Shown: positions 42,246 to 50,522 of the stretch, one piece after another
How the letters are laid out: every line of letters starts with the position of its first letter
Numbering within the stretch: the stretch's first letter is position 1
Assembly: GCA_963804055.1 (NCBI GenBank)
Contig: CAWDOU010000001.1
Location: 186,001 to 250,000, forward strand
Reading direction: 5' to 3'
Length of the DNA: 64,000 nucleotides
DNA from: Bog-473 sp963804055
GTDB lineage: Bacteria; Actinomycetota; Acidimicrobiia; Acidimicrobiales; RAAP-2
Program-made: the position numbers and the translations under genes
Notes under the pieces: generated by a model
Databases searched by the model: none
The model's input: the letters and a program-made list of their open reading frames with translations, nothing else
Told to the model about the DNA's origin: nothing

Positions 42246-42878
42246 TTACCCCCGCGTGAAGCGGGCCGCCGCCTCGCCGTGTACGCGGCCCGGCGGCAGT
42301 CGCCGGCCACAGGCCAGGACGGCGAGGGCCTGCGCCGGTCCGGTCACGACCGGGGCCGCACCCGTCCCCGAGGACCAGTCGAGGTCGTCGGCCTGCAGCA
42401 CCACGTCGCCGAGATCCAGCCCGAACAGGGTCGCCGTCCCGTCGGGCCCGGCCGCCGTCACGATCTCGAGCACGGCGCCGATGCGTGCCGCGGGGACCCG
42501 CCGGTCCAGCGGCACGGCCTCCACGATGTCGAGCGCGTGAATGACGCAGTGCACGAGCGCACCGTCGTGGCCGCCGCCCGGCGGCTGCCACTCGTGCAGC
42601 ACGGGCGAGCGGAGGTCGGCCAGCAGCGCGGCCATCGGCAGCGCGCCGTCGCGCGCTGCCACCGCGTTGGAGAGCCGCGTGAAGTCACCGCCGGCTGCGG
42701 CCAGCTCGTCCATGAAGGCGGGACCGTCGTAACGGGCCGGCATCGTCACGTGCGCCACGACCTCGCGCGTGCGCCAGCCCTCGCACAGCGACGGTGCATC
42801 CCACATGGCGGGGCCCGCCGCGGCCAACAGGTCGGCCAGCGCGCCGTATTCCTCGACGATGTCCTGCGTCGTGCTCAC
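42246..42878 (-). CDS. Mycothiol-dependent maleylpyruvate-isomerase-like (DinB-fold) protein
   Basis: 210 residues of the TIGR03083 type: DIVEEYGALADLLAAAG, DAPSLCEGWRTREVVAHV (conserved W and metal His) and a later HCVIHALDIVEAV (second His pair). The metal-binding four-helix fold is shared by DinB and mycothiol-dependent maleylpyruvate isomerases. The exact reaction is unknown. Its start overlaps the SRPBCC gene stop (ATGA-type overlap at 42875-42878), and it belongs to the ArsR-SRPBCC operon. Confidence 0.82.
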   Translation of the reverse strand: MSTTQDIVEEYGALADLLAAAGPAMWDAPSLCEGWRTREVVAHVTMPARYDGPAFMDELAAAGGDFTRLSNAVAARDGALPMAALLADLRSPVLHEWQPPGGGHDGALVHCVIHALDIVEAVPLDRRVPAARIGAVLEIVTAAGPDGTATLFGLDLGDVVLQADDLDWSSGTGAAPVVTGPAQALAVLACGRRLPPGRVHGEAAARFTRG

Positions 42879-43313
42879 GCGGCCAGCCCGGCGAGATACG
42901 CCGCGAACCGGTCCAGAGAGGACCGGAAGCCCGCCTGCGCCTCGGGCACCGAGAAGGCCTCGGGCACGTACGTCTGGTGGATGCGGACCTCGGTGCGGTC
43001 GGGGCCCAACGCCACGAATTCGGTGCGCACCCGCATGCCCGTGTGCGACTCGGTCCAGACCAGCAGCTCGGGTGGGCGGACCTCGTCGTAGACGGCCCGG
43101 GTCGGGTACTCGCTCCCGTCGGCCTCGTTGACCATGACGGTCTCGAAGACGCCGCCCGGCCGGGCATCGACGGTGATGCGGTCGCGTGGCGCCCGCACGC
43201 CGGCGGGTCCCCAGAAGTGCGTCAGGTGGTCAGGGTCGGTCATGCAGGCGAAGACGAGCGAGCGCGGCGCGTCGAAGACCCACCGCGAAATGCAGCTCGC
43301 CGTGCTCAGCCAC
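42875..43313 (-). CDS. SRPBCC (AHSA1-like) domain protein, probable frameshift near the start
   Basis: About 145 residues of the START/AHSA1 fold: WVFDAPRSLVFACMTDPDHL, THFWGPAGVRAPRDRITVD, GGVFETVMVNEADGSEYPTR, RVRTEFVALGPDRTEVRIHQ. The natural N-terminus VAEHGELHF starts at a GTG (43313) overlapping the ArsR stop, but it is one base out of frame with WVFDAPR. Removing one base near 43284-43287 would give LHFRWVFDAPR. An alternative in-frame start at 43390 would overlap ArsR by 85 bp. ArsR-SRPBCC pairs are common; the SRPBCC protein usually binds a hydrophobic ligand. Confidence 0.75.
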
Positions 43314-43668
43314 GGCCGCGACCCGCCCGCTTCTCGGGGGGCTGCAGGTCCGAGAGGAGCGCGTCGAGCTTGTCGAAGCGCTCGTCCCACAGCCGCCGGT
43401 TCGTCGTGATCCAGTCGAGCGCGCCGTCGAGCGCGTCGGCTTCGAGGTGACAGGGCCGGAACTGCGCGTCGCGTCGGCGCGTGATGAGGCCGCTGCGCTC
43501 CAGCACCTTGAGGTGCTTGGAGATGCCGGGCAACGACATGGCGAACGGTGCCGCCAGCTCCGTCACGGTGGCGTCCCCCCGGGCGAGCCGGCTCACGATG
43601 GCCCGCCGGGTGGGGTCCGCCAGCGCGGCGAAGGCCGCATCGAGCGTGTCGTCCGCTTGCCTGTGCAC
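43306..43668 (-). CDS. ArsR-family transcriptional regulator
   Basis: 120 residues. Winged helix-turn-helix: FAALADPTRRAIVSRLARGD, VTELAAPFAMSLPGISKHL, KVLERSGLITRRRDAQFRP. The DALLSDLQPPEK tail is typical of the ArsR proteins paired with SRPBCC genes, which lack metal-binding cysteines. GTG start at 43668. A 9-bp inverted repeat 20 bp upstream (43688-43715) is the likely operator. Confidence 0.93.
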   Translation of the reverse strand: MHRQADDTLDAAFAALADPTRRAIVSRLARGDATVTELAAPFAMSLPGISKHLKVLERSGLITRRRDAQFRPCHLEADALDGALDWITTNRRLWDERFDKLDALLSDLQPPEKRAGRGRG

Positions 43669-43687
43669 GACATGTATTTAACCCTTT

Positions 43688-43715
43688 GGTTAGTTAGCTG
43701 TCAAGTTAACTAACC
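43688..43715. promoter_or_regulatory. Operator-like inverted repeat in the arsR / FMN-reductase divergent gap
   Basis: GGTTAGTTA (43688-43696) and TAACTAACC (43707-43715) form perfect 9-bp arms with a 10-bp spacer in an AT-rich patch (43677-43715). It sits between arsR and the divergent flavin reductase at 43792, so it may regulate both. Confidence 0.7.
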
Positions 43716-43791
43716 GCCTCCTGTTGCTACCATCGGTCCCGGCGGGGCTCGTCGTCCCGCCGCACGGGAAGAAAGGACGGTCGGTCGGCAC

Positions 43792-44373
43792 ATGCTCCTC
43801 CAGGTCATCACCGGGACCACCCGGGAGGGTCGGTTCAGCGAGCGGGTGGCCGCCTGGGTCATGGGCCGGCTGGAGGGCCACGACGCGTTCGAGCCCGAGT
43901 TGGTCGACCTGCGCGACCACCCTCTGCCCTTCTTCGACGGCGATGCACCGGCGCGGACCGGGCGCGACTACGCCGACGAGGCGGTCACCCGTTTCAGCCG
44001 CGTCATCGACCGGGCCGACGGCTACGTCATCCTCACCGGCGAGTACAACCACGGCTATCCCGCCGTGTTGAAGAACGCCCTCGATTCCACCTTCGTCGAA
44101 TGGCGCCGCAAGCCCGTCGCCTACGTCGGCTGGGGCAACACCGGTGGGGCACGGGCGATCGAGCAGCTGCGGGCGGTGGCCGTGGAGTTCGAGATGGCGC
44201 CGCTGCGCCACGCCGTGCACGTCCTGCCCGACGTCCTCATCGCGGTGCGCCAGGCCCCCGACCCGGCCGACCCGGCGCTCTTCGCGCCGCTCGACGCCCG
44301 GCTGGACACGCTGGCCGACGACCTGGCGTGGTGGATGCGCGCCCTCGCGTCGGCACGGGCCGCCGGCGGGTAG
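43792..44373 (+). CDS. NADPH-dependent FMN reductase
   Basis: 193 residues of the flavodoxin-like FMN_red family: VITGTTREGRFSERVAAWV (phosphate loop), ELVDLRDHPLPFFDGDA, YVILTGEYNHGYPAVLKNAL (the conserved P.YN.G.P..LKN motif) and VAYVGWGNTGGARAIEQLR. It reduces FMN or quinones and azo compounds with NADPH. ATG at 43792 in the divergent region bearing the ArsR-type operator; next gene starts 9 bp after its stop. Confidence 0.92.
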   Translation: MLLQVITGTTREGRFSERVAAWVMGRLEGHDAFEPELVDLRDHPLPFFDGDAPARTGRDYADEAVTRFSRVIDRADGYVILTGEYNHGYPAVLKNALDSTFVEWRRKPVAYVGWGNTGGARAIEQLRAVAVEFEMAPLRHAVHVLPDVLIAVRQAPDPADPALFAPLDARLDTLADDLAWWMRALASARAAGG

Positions 44374-44382
44374 ACCGGCCGC

Positions 44383-45141
44383 ATGGACACTCCCGTCGGC
44401 GCGTTGCGCGCCTCAGTCGGTCGTTTGCACCAGCTCGCCGGATCCCTGGACGACGCCCAGATCGAGTCGCAGTCGTACTGCGACGACTGGTCCATCGCCC
44501 AGGTCCTGTCCCATCTCGGTTCGGGCGCGGTGATCTCCCTCCGCGCCCTGCAGGACGCCCGGGCCGGCACGTCGCCGCCGGACGGCTTCAACCAGTCGGT
44601 CTGGGACGAGTGGAACGCCAAGACCCCGCGCGCCCAGGCCGACGAGGCCCTGGTGGCCGACGAGGCGCTGGTGGCGGCCTACGAGGCGGTGGACGACGAC
44701 GAGCGGGGCCGGCTGACCTTCGCCATGGGGCCGCTCAGCCTGGGCTTCGACCAGCTCGTCGGCCTGCGGCTCAACGAGCACGCGTTCCACACCTGGGACA
44801 TCGCCGTCATGTTCGACGGCGCGGCCGGCCTGCCCGACGATGCGGCGGCGCTGGTCGTCGACAACCTCGCGCTCATTGCGCGCTTCAGCGCACGTCCCGA
44901 CGGCGAGGAGCGCACCATCGGCATCCGGACCACCGCGCCCCGACGGGACATCGCGCTGCGCCTCTCGGCGGACGGGGTGGAGCTGGTGCCCGGTGGGCCC
45001 GGCCGGTCGCCCGACCTCGAGTTGCCGGCGGAGGCCCTCTGCCGGCTGGTCTACGGCCGGCTGGACCCGGACCACACCCCCACCGTCAGCGGCGACGCCG
45101 CGTTGTTGGTGTCGTTGCGCGCCGTCTTCCCCGGCCCGTAG
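44383..45141 (+). CDS. Maleylpyruvate isomerase family (mycothiol-dependent, DinB-fold) protein
   Basis: 252 residues. N-terminal DinB-like domain with YCDDWSIAQVLSHLGSG (conserved W and His) and LRLNEHAFHTWDIAV (His ligands), then a C-terminal domain (about 150-245) resembling the SCP2-like MDMPI C-terminal part. A tandem DEALVADEALVA near residues 86-97 is a small in-frame duplication. In actinobacteria this family includes the mycothiol-dependent maleylpyruvate isomerase; other members are unassigned. It lies 9 bp after the FMN reductase. Confidence 0.85.
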   Translation: MDTPVGALRASVGRLHQLAGSLDDAQIESQSYCDDWSIAQVLSHLGSGAVISLRALQDARAGTSPPDGFNQSVWDEWNAKTPRAQADEALVADEALVAAYEAVDDDERGRLTFAMGPLSLGFDQLVGLRLNEHAFHTWDIAVMFDGAAGLPDDAAALVVDNLALIARFSARPDGEERTIGIRTTAPRRDIALRLSADGVELVPGGPGRSPDLELPAEALCRLVYGRLDPDHTPTVSGDAALLVSLRAVFPGP

Positions 45142-45158
45142 GCCCGTCCCGGCCGGGC

Positions 45159-46338
45159 TCAGGCCACCGTGGCGCCGTCCCGCCTCAGGGCGCGCCGCGG
45201 CCAGGACGCGGCGTGCCGGCCCCGGGTCCCGAGGCGGTGCCCCGAGGCCAGGAGCACCAGCAGGATCTTGAGGCGCTGCGCCGGGGCGTCGGTCAGCGTG
45301 TAGTTGAGGTGGTAGCCGGGGAGCTCCAGATGGTGCAGCGGCCACGTGACCGACAGCAGGCGGTCCATGGCCATGCCTCGCCAGCCCCGGGTGGGGACAG
45401 GGAAGAGCCCGGCGGGCGCTTCGACGCCGACATGACGGGCCAATGCGAGCGCGGCGGCCACGACGGTCAGGCAGCGGGCGTCGCGGGCGATGGCGTGCAC
45501 GCGCTCCCAGTCGACGGGGGTGCCGCGCTCGGCCGCGTCACCGACGATCATGGCCAGGTCGGCGATCCAGGCCAGTCGCACGAAGCCGTGGTGCGGTTTG
45601 CCGGCGTGCGCCGCCAGAACGACCAGCTCGTCGGCGAGGGGCAGTCCGAAGGCGGGTGTGCCCGCGCAGGCGATCGGCTGCCGGCGCGCCCACAGCGCCT
45701 CGGGGTCGAGCGACGTGACGCGTTGGGAGGTTCCTTCGAGCCCGTAGTGGAGCTCCAGCGAGAGGGACGGGACGTCGGCGTGGGTCAGAACGGTGTCGTA
45801 GTAGTCGCCGCCGCCCGGCCGCGCCACGCGCCATCCCGCCGCGACGAGGGCTGCCAGCGCGCGGCAGATGGTCGCGGCGCGGCAGCAGGAGGTCGATGTC
45901 CTCCATCGGGCGCAGACCGGGCTCGGGGTAGCGCGCCGCCACCGCCGGGCCCTTGAAGACGACGGGCTCGAGGCCGGCGTCGGTCAATGGGCGCACCGCC
46001 AGGGCCACGGCGCGGGGGATCAGGAGCAGTGCCTCCATGCGGAAGGCGTCGGCCAAGGCGCAGAGGGGGGCGCGGCTCGCGCCGAGCTCCGCGCGCGCGT
46101 CCGCGGCGCCGAAGGCCCGCCACAGCAGGGGAGCGATCCGGTGGTCCGTGGATGCGGCAACAGCGCGGTCGATGTCGGCCCCGCCGGTGAGGGCACGCCG
46201 GAACGCGGCCGGATCGGGTTCACGGCGGCAGGCCTCCCACACGAGCATGGCCGTTGCCTCGGTCACGGACACCGCGCCCGGCGGGGGTGCCCGGTGGCGC
46301 TCCTGCTGGGGGCCGGTGGCCACGGTCGCCGTCACCAT
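45159..46338 (-). CDS. Nucleotidyltransferase family protein (NTP_transf_5-like), with an apparent frameshift
   Basis: From ATG 46338 the frame encodes ALVWEACRREPD, DHRIAPLLWRAF, LEPVVFKGPAVAARYPEPGL and RPMEDIDLLLPRRD, the KG...D.D nucleotidyltransferase core. One extra base at about 45856-45864 breaks the frame; the other frame then continues RALAALVAAGWRVARPGGGD ... LELHYGLE to the stop at 45159. Joined length is about 392 residues, normal for this family. Homologues sit in lasso-peptide and exopolysaccharide loci. Here it is divergent from the Tat-type protein, HprK-like kinase and PqqD genes. Its substrate is unknown. Confidence 0.78.
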
Positions 46339-46565
46339 GGGGGAACGGAGGTGCGGCCCGCTGCATGCGGTGGTTGTTTCATGGGGATTGCAGAAAACGC
46401 GGTCCGGGGCGGTAAGAAATCCGCGGCGTTGCCGTTACCTAGTCACTGCAGCAACCGGCGTCCTCACGGGGGTCGTGCGTCCAGCCCTGGACCATCGACG
46501 AGCCGGTTCGGACATTCCGGACGCGACAGCCGCCGGCTGCAGGGCGGCACGGGACGGTGGACGAC

Positions 46566-47102
46566 ATGCACGACGATCAGCCGCAGGGCAATGGCGGGGC
46601 ACAGAATGCCGGGGCACAGGGCGACGGGACGGGAGCGTCCGTGGGAGCGGGCCGGCCCCGGATCTCGCGGCGCCAGGCCATGGGGCGCATGTCCGCCGTG
46701 GCCGGCGCAGGCGCCGTGGCCTGGGTGGTGCCCGAGATCCTGACGGCCAAGCCGGCCGCCGGGGCCGCCCTGTCGGGCACGAGCGGGACGGGCGGCTCGG
46801 CGAGCGTCTCGACCAGCGCCACCGTCGGGAGCGGTCCGGGCACGGACGCCTCGGTGGGCGCCGGCGGCAGCGTCGACACCAACGGGCCCGACGGCGTGAC
46901 CACGGCCGCGGACACGTCGGCCGCGGTCGACCCGCCCACCTCGCTCGCGTTCACCGGTCTCAACATCGAGCGGGACGCCGAGGTCGGCGCCGCGCTGGTC
47001 GCCGGTGGCTGGGCCATGCGGCACTGGGCCAGCCGCGCCGCCAAGCCGGCGGTGGCCGGCCCGTCGGACGGGCACCGGGCGGAGAGCGCCGGCGGCCTGT
47101 AG
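46566..47102 (+). CDS. Small Tat-signal protein of the HprK/PqqD cassette (possible substrate)
   Basis: 178 residues. A Gly/Ala-rich N-terminus leads into a twin-arginine-like motif RISRRQAMGRM (about 35-45) and hydrophobic SAVAGAGAVAWVVPEIL, ending AKPAAGAALS. The middle is low-complexity Gly/Ser/Thr, then SLAFTGLNIERDAEVGAALV, an LAFTG sequence before a weak hydrophobic stretch, reminiscent of a sortase motif, and a basic tail. No enzymatic motif. Small Tat-type proteins of this kind recur beside PqqD and HprK-like genes in actinobacteria. Start may be 46557 (GTG). Confidence 0.65.
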   Translation: MHDDQPQGNGGAQNAGAQGDGTGASVGAGRPRISRRQAMGRMSAVAGAGAVAWVVPEILTAKPAAGAALSGTSGTGGSASVSTSATVGSGPGTDASVGAGGSVDTNGPDGVTTAADTSAAVDPPTSLAFTGLNIERDAEVGAALVAGGWAMRHWASRAAKPAVAGPSDGHRAESAGGL

Positions 47103-47106
47103 GGCC

Positions 47107-48003
47107 GTGCCCGCAGCGCATGTCGCCGTGCCGCGCCGAACCCTGCGGGGCCTGTCCTTCCGCTTCGCCGTGCGGTGCGCGGACGAGCGCCTGCTGCGCC
47201 AGATCGATGTGCTGTTCGCGGGTCTGCACGATCCCGGGGCGGCGCCGCCCGGTCACCACTACACACTCACCGAGACGGCCGGTGGCGCCGGCACCTTCGA
47301 CGTCGCCCGCGACGACGTGCTGCTGGCGCAGGACCAGTGCGCCGGCGACGCGTTGGGCCGGCTCGTGTGGGACGTCAACCGCTCCGCCGCGGCGGCGAGC
47401 GGCGCCCACCTCCTCTTCCACGCCGGGGCCCTCGAAGCCGACGGCGCCGGGATCGTGCTGCCGGGCACGTCGGGGTCGGGCAAGTCGACCTTGACCGCGG
47501 GCCTGGCGCGTGCCGGTCTCGGCTACCTCACCGACGAGCTGGCCGCCCTCGACCTCGACCGCGGGCACTTCCTGCCCTACGCCAAGCCGATCACGTTGAA
47601 GCGCGGGAGTTTTTCCGTCCTGCCCGACCTGCACCCGGACCGGACGGTCGGGCCCGGTGCCGGCCCGTGGGACGGAGCGGAGTGGCAGGTGGCCATGGGC
47701 GGCGCGTCGGGGCGGCGGGTCGGGCGGCCGTGCCCGCCGTCGCTCGTCATCGTGCCGCGCTACGACCCCGCCGGGCCGACCGCACTGACCCCGCTGTCCG
47801 ACACCGAGGCCTACCTGTCGCTGGCCCTGCACGCCGTCAACCTGCTGCCGCACGGCGTCGCCGGGAGCGCCGCCCTGGGCCGGGTGGTGACGCAGTCGTC
47901 GTGCTACGCGCTGACGATGTCGGATCTTGACGAGGCCTGCGCGCTGGTGCTGGGGCTGGTGGCCGTGCGCTCCGGGGCGCACGGGGCTGACCGTGCCCAC
48001 TGA
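47107..48003 (+). CDS. HprK-like serine kinase
   Basis: 298 residues. The C-terminal half carries the P-loop VLPGTSGSGKSTLTAGLARA (about residues 118-137) and LTDELAALDLD, as in HPr kinase/phosphorylase-like proteins that phosphorylate serines in peptides. The N-terminal half is divergent. GTG start at 47107, 4 bp after the Tat protein. In lasso-peptide loci such kinases (for example in paeninodin) modify the C-terminal residue of the precursor. Here it is followed directly by a PqqD-like gene (11-bp overlap). Confidence 0.82.
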   Translation: MPAAHVAVPRRTLRGLSFRFAVRCADERLLRQIDVLFAGLHDPGAAPPGHHYTLTETAGGAGTFDVARDDVLLAQDQCAGDALGRLVWDVNRSAAAASGAHLLFHAGALEADGAGIVLPGTSGSGKSTLTAGLARAGLGYLTDELAALDLDRGHFLPYAKPITLKRGSFSVLPDLHPDRTVGPGAGPWDGAEWQVAMGGASGRRVGRPCPPSLVIVPRYDPAGPTALTPLSDTEAYLSLALHAVNLLPHGVAGSAALGRVVTQSSCYALTMSDLDEACALVLGLVAVRSGAHGADRAH

Positions 48004-48310
48004 CGCGGCCGGCGAGCTGACGTTGCCTCTGCGCCGCCGGGATGCCTCGACAGTCGGGCTGGACGACAACCTGGCGGTCTACGACGACGTCGGGCAGCTG
48101 CTCATCCTCCTGAACACGAGCGCGGCGGCGGTCTGGGAGCGTTGCGACGGCACCACGCCGGTCGACGACATGGTGCACGACCTGGCGGCGGCGCACGGGG
48201 CCGACGCGGCCGAGATCGCGCAGGACGTGCGGCAGACGGTGGCCAAGCTGGCCGAGCTGGGGCTGGTCGTCGAGGCGGGAGCGGGATCGGGCGGGTCGCC
48301 CCCAGGCTGA
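47993..48310 (+). CDS. PqqD-family peptide chaperone (RRE-like)
   Basis: 105 residues of the PqqD fold: LAVYDDVGQLLILLNTSAAA, VWERCDGTTPVDDMVHDLAA, EIAQDVRQTVAKLAELGLVV. PqqD-type domains bind the leader peptides of ribosomally made peptides and pass them to the modifying enzyme. GTG start at 47993 overlaps the kinase gene. No radical SAM, cyclase or protease lies next to it. Confidence 0.9.
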   Translation: MPTDAAGELTLPLRRRDASTVGLDDNLAVYDDVGQLLILLNTSAAAVWERCDGTTPVDDMVHDLAAAHGADAAEIAQDVRQTVAKLAELGLVVEAGAGSGGSPPG

Positions 48311-48349
48311 ACGAGTTGCTCGGTCGCCGGGCGTTGGGGAGGATGGGAT

Positions 48350-49180
48350 GTGCCCATCGCCCACCTGGCCAGCGACGCCGCCCCCGACGCGGTGGCCGCC
48401 GTGGTCGGGAGCGACGGCGCCGTCATCGTCGACGCGGTGGCACCGGAGGAGTTGCTGCGGCGCATCGAAACGGAGCTACGCCCGTACCTCGACGCCACCC
48501 CGACGGGGCCCGACGACTTCAGCGGCGACCGCACGCGGCGCACCGGCTCGCTGATCGCCCGCTCGCCCGGCTGCCGCGAGCTCGTGATGCACCCGCTGGC
48601 GCTCGGCGCGGCCCGCACGTTCCTCGGGCATGCGACCAACATGCAGCTGCACCTGACCCAGGCCATCGCGATCGGCCCCGGGGAGACGCCCCAACCGATC
48701 CACCGCGACCAGTGGGCCTTCGACTTCTTTCCTTTCCCGGCCGGGTACGAGGTCCAGTGCAACACCATCTGGGCGCTGACCGACTTCACCGAGGAGAACG
48801 GCGCCACCCGCGTGGTGGTGGGCAGCAACCTGGCGGAGGACCGGCTGGCCTTCGGACCCGACGACACGGAGCCGGCCACCATGGCCCGCGGCTCGGTGTT
48901 CTTCTACTCGGGGAGCGTGTACCACGGCGGCGGGGCCAACCACTCCGACGCCGCCCGCATCGGGCTGAACATCACCTACAACGTGGCCTGGCTGCGCCAG
49001 GAGGAGAACCAGTACCTGTCGGTGCCGCGCGAGGTGGCGGAGACGTTGCCGACCGACCTGCTGCGGCTGATGGGCTACGACCGGGGGGCCTACGCCCTGG
49101 GCTACATCGACGACCTGCGCGACCCGATCGAAGCGGTGCGGCCGGGCATCGGGTCGTCGGGGTTCGGGGCCAACACCTAG
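48350..49180 (+). CDS. Phytanoyl-CoA dioxygenase (PhyH) family protein
   Basis: 276 residues. Jelly-roll Fe(II)/2-oxoglutarate dioxygenase: PIHRDQWAF (His-x-Asp), GSVFFYSGSVYHGGGANHSD (distal His), and ARIGLNITYN (Arg for 2-oxoglutarate). GTG start at 48350, 39 bp after the PqqD stop. It hydroxylates an unknown substrate; the family covers fatty acyl-CoAs and many natural products. A second PhyH gene is at 50523. Confidence 0.88.
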   Translation: MPIAHLASDAAPDAVAAVVGSDGAVIVDAVAPEELLRRIETELRPYLDATPTGPDDFSGDRTRRTGSLIARSPGCRELVMHPLALGAARTFLGHATNMQLHLTQAIAIGPGETPQPIHRDQWAFDFFPFPAGYEVQCNTIWALTDFTEENGATRVVVGSNLAEDRLAFGPDDTEPATMARGSVFFYSGSVYHGGGANHSDAARIGLNITYNVAWLRQEENQYLSVPREVAETLPTDLLRLMGYDRGAYALGYIDDLRDPIEAVRPGIGSSGFGANT

Positions 49181-49264
49181 CGCCGCGGCCGGGATGCCGT
49201 TCGGCCTGCTGCACCCCCCGTGCGGTCAGTCGGTTCCCGGGTGGGCACCACTACCGTGGGTGGT

Positions 49265-49765
49265 GTGCCCGTAGAGATCCACCAGGCGGCGGTCGACGAC
49301 CATGACGAGATCTTCACGGCCTTCACCCGCATTGTCGGTGCGGGCGAGGGCTTCCCGCAGCGGGCGCCGGTGACCCGGGAGGAGTTCGACGAATACTGGA
49401 TCCTGCATTCGGCCGCCGTCTCCGTGGCGCGCTTCGGCGGCTCCCTGATCGGTGCGTCGTACATCAAGCCCAACTTCGTCGGTCGGGCCGCGCACATCGC
49501 CAATGCCGGCTACTTCGTGCTGGCGCCCTACCGGGGCAACGGAGTCGGGCGGTCGCTGGTCATGCATTCGCTGCGCGAGGCGCGCCGCCTCGGCTTCGAC
49601 GCCATGATGTTCAACCTGGTCTTCGACTCCAACCCCGCCCGGGCCATGTACCGCCGGCTCGGCTTCGACGAGCTGGGACGGATCCCCGACGCCGTGGAGG
49701 GCGAGGACGCGGTGATCTACTGGCGCAGCCTGCAGGACATCGAACCCGAGGCCGCGCCCTCGTGA
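49265..49765 (+). CDS. GNAT-family N-acetyltransferase
   Basis: About 166 residues. EIHQAAVDDHDEIFTAFTRI at the N-terminus, motif A YFVLAPYRGNGVGRSLVMHS (R-G-x-G-V-G pattern for acetyl-CoA) and NPARAMYRRLGFDELGRIPD at the end. GTG at 49265 chosen because PVEIHQA begins the fold; 49220 would add an unrelated extension. Its stop overlaps the enoyl-CoA hydratase start (GTGA). Confidence 0.9.
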   Translation: MPVEIHQAAVDDHDEIFTAFTRIVGAGEGFPQRAPVTREEFDEYWILHSAAVSVARFGGSLIGASYIKPNFVGRAAHIANAGYFVLAPYRGNGVGRSLVMHSLREARRLGFDAMMFNLVFDSNPARAMYRRLGFDELGRIPDAVEGEDAVIYWRSLQDIEPEAAPS

Positions 49766-50520
49766 TCGGCACCGACGTCACGGTCGAGCAGCAGGGCGCG
49801 CACGTCGGCGTCGTCCGCCTGCACCGGCCGCCCAACAACTACTTCGACACCGAGTTGCTGGAGGACGTGGCCGCGGCCTACGAGCGCCTCGACGGCTCGG
49901 GCTGGTGCCGGGCCATCGTGCTGGCGTCGGAAGGCCGGCACTTCTGCGCCGGGCTCGACTTCGGCGCCAACGCGGGGCAGGACATTGCCGCGCTGTACCG
50001 GGCCGCGCTGCGCCTGTTCGCCGCGCCGCTGCCCGTGGTGGCGGCGGTGCAGGGTGCCGCCATCGGCGGGGGGTGCGGGCTGGCGCTGTCGGCCGACTTC
50101 CGGGTGGCGACGCCGCGCAGCCGCTTCAGCGCCAACTTCGCCCGCCTCGCCTTCCACCACGGCTTCGCGCTCAGCGTGACCCTGCCGGCGGTGGTCGGCC
50201 GCCAGGCGGCGGCGGACCTGTTGCTCACGGGGCGACGCGTCGGCGGCGAGCAGGCGTTGGCCCTCGGCCTGTGCGATCGCCTCGTCGACGAGGACGACCT
50301 TCTCGGCGCGGCCGTCGCCTACGCGGACGAGCTGGCAGCGTCGGGACCGCTGGCCGTGCGCGCCATCCGGGCCACGTTGCGCCAGGGCCTGGTGGACGCG
50401 GCGCGGCTGGCCATGGAGCGCGAGTGCGCCGAGCAGACGCGGCTCCGGGACACCGCCGACTTCGCCGAGGGCGTCCGGGCGGCGGCCGAGCGACGCGAGC
50501 CGTCCTTCCGCGGGGCGTGA
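49762..50520 (+). CDS. Enoyl-CoA hydratase/isomerase family protein
   Basis: 252 residues of the crotonase fold: VVRLHRPPNNYFDTELLEDV, LASEGRHFCAGLDFGA (first oxyanion strand), VQGAAIGGGCGLALSADFRV (second) and LARLAFHHG-type region FARLAFHHGFALSVTLPAVV. Crotonases hydrate or isomerise acyl-CoA thioesters; the specific residues do not identify the reaction. GTG start at 49762, overlapping the GNAT stop; the next gene starts 2 bp after its stop. Confidence 0.9.
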   Translation: MIGTDVTVEQQGAHVGVVRLHRPPNNYFDTELLEDVAAAYERLDGSGWCRAIVLASEGRHFCAGLDFGANAGQDIAALYRAALRLFAAPLPVVAAVQGAAIGGGCGLALSADFRVATPRSRFSANFARLAFHHGFALSVTLPAVVGRQAAADLLLTGRRVGGEQALALGLCDRLVDEDDLLGAAVAYADELAASGPLAVRAIRATLRQGLVDAARLAMERECAEQTRLRDTADFAEGVRAAAERREPSFRGA

Positions 50521-50522
50521 GC

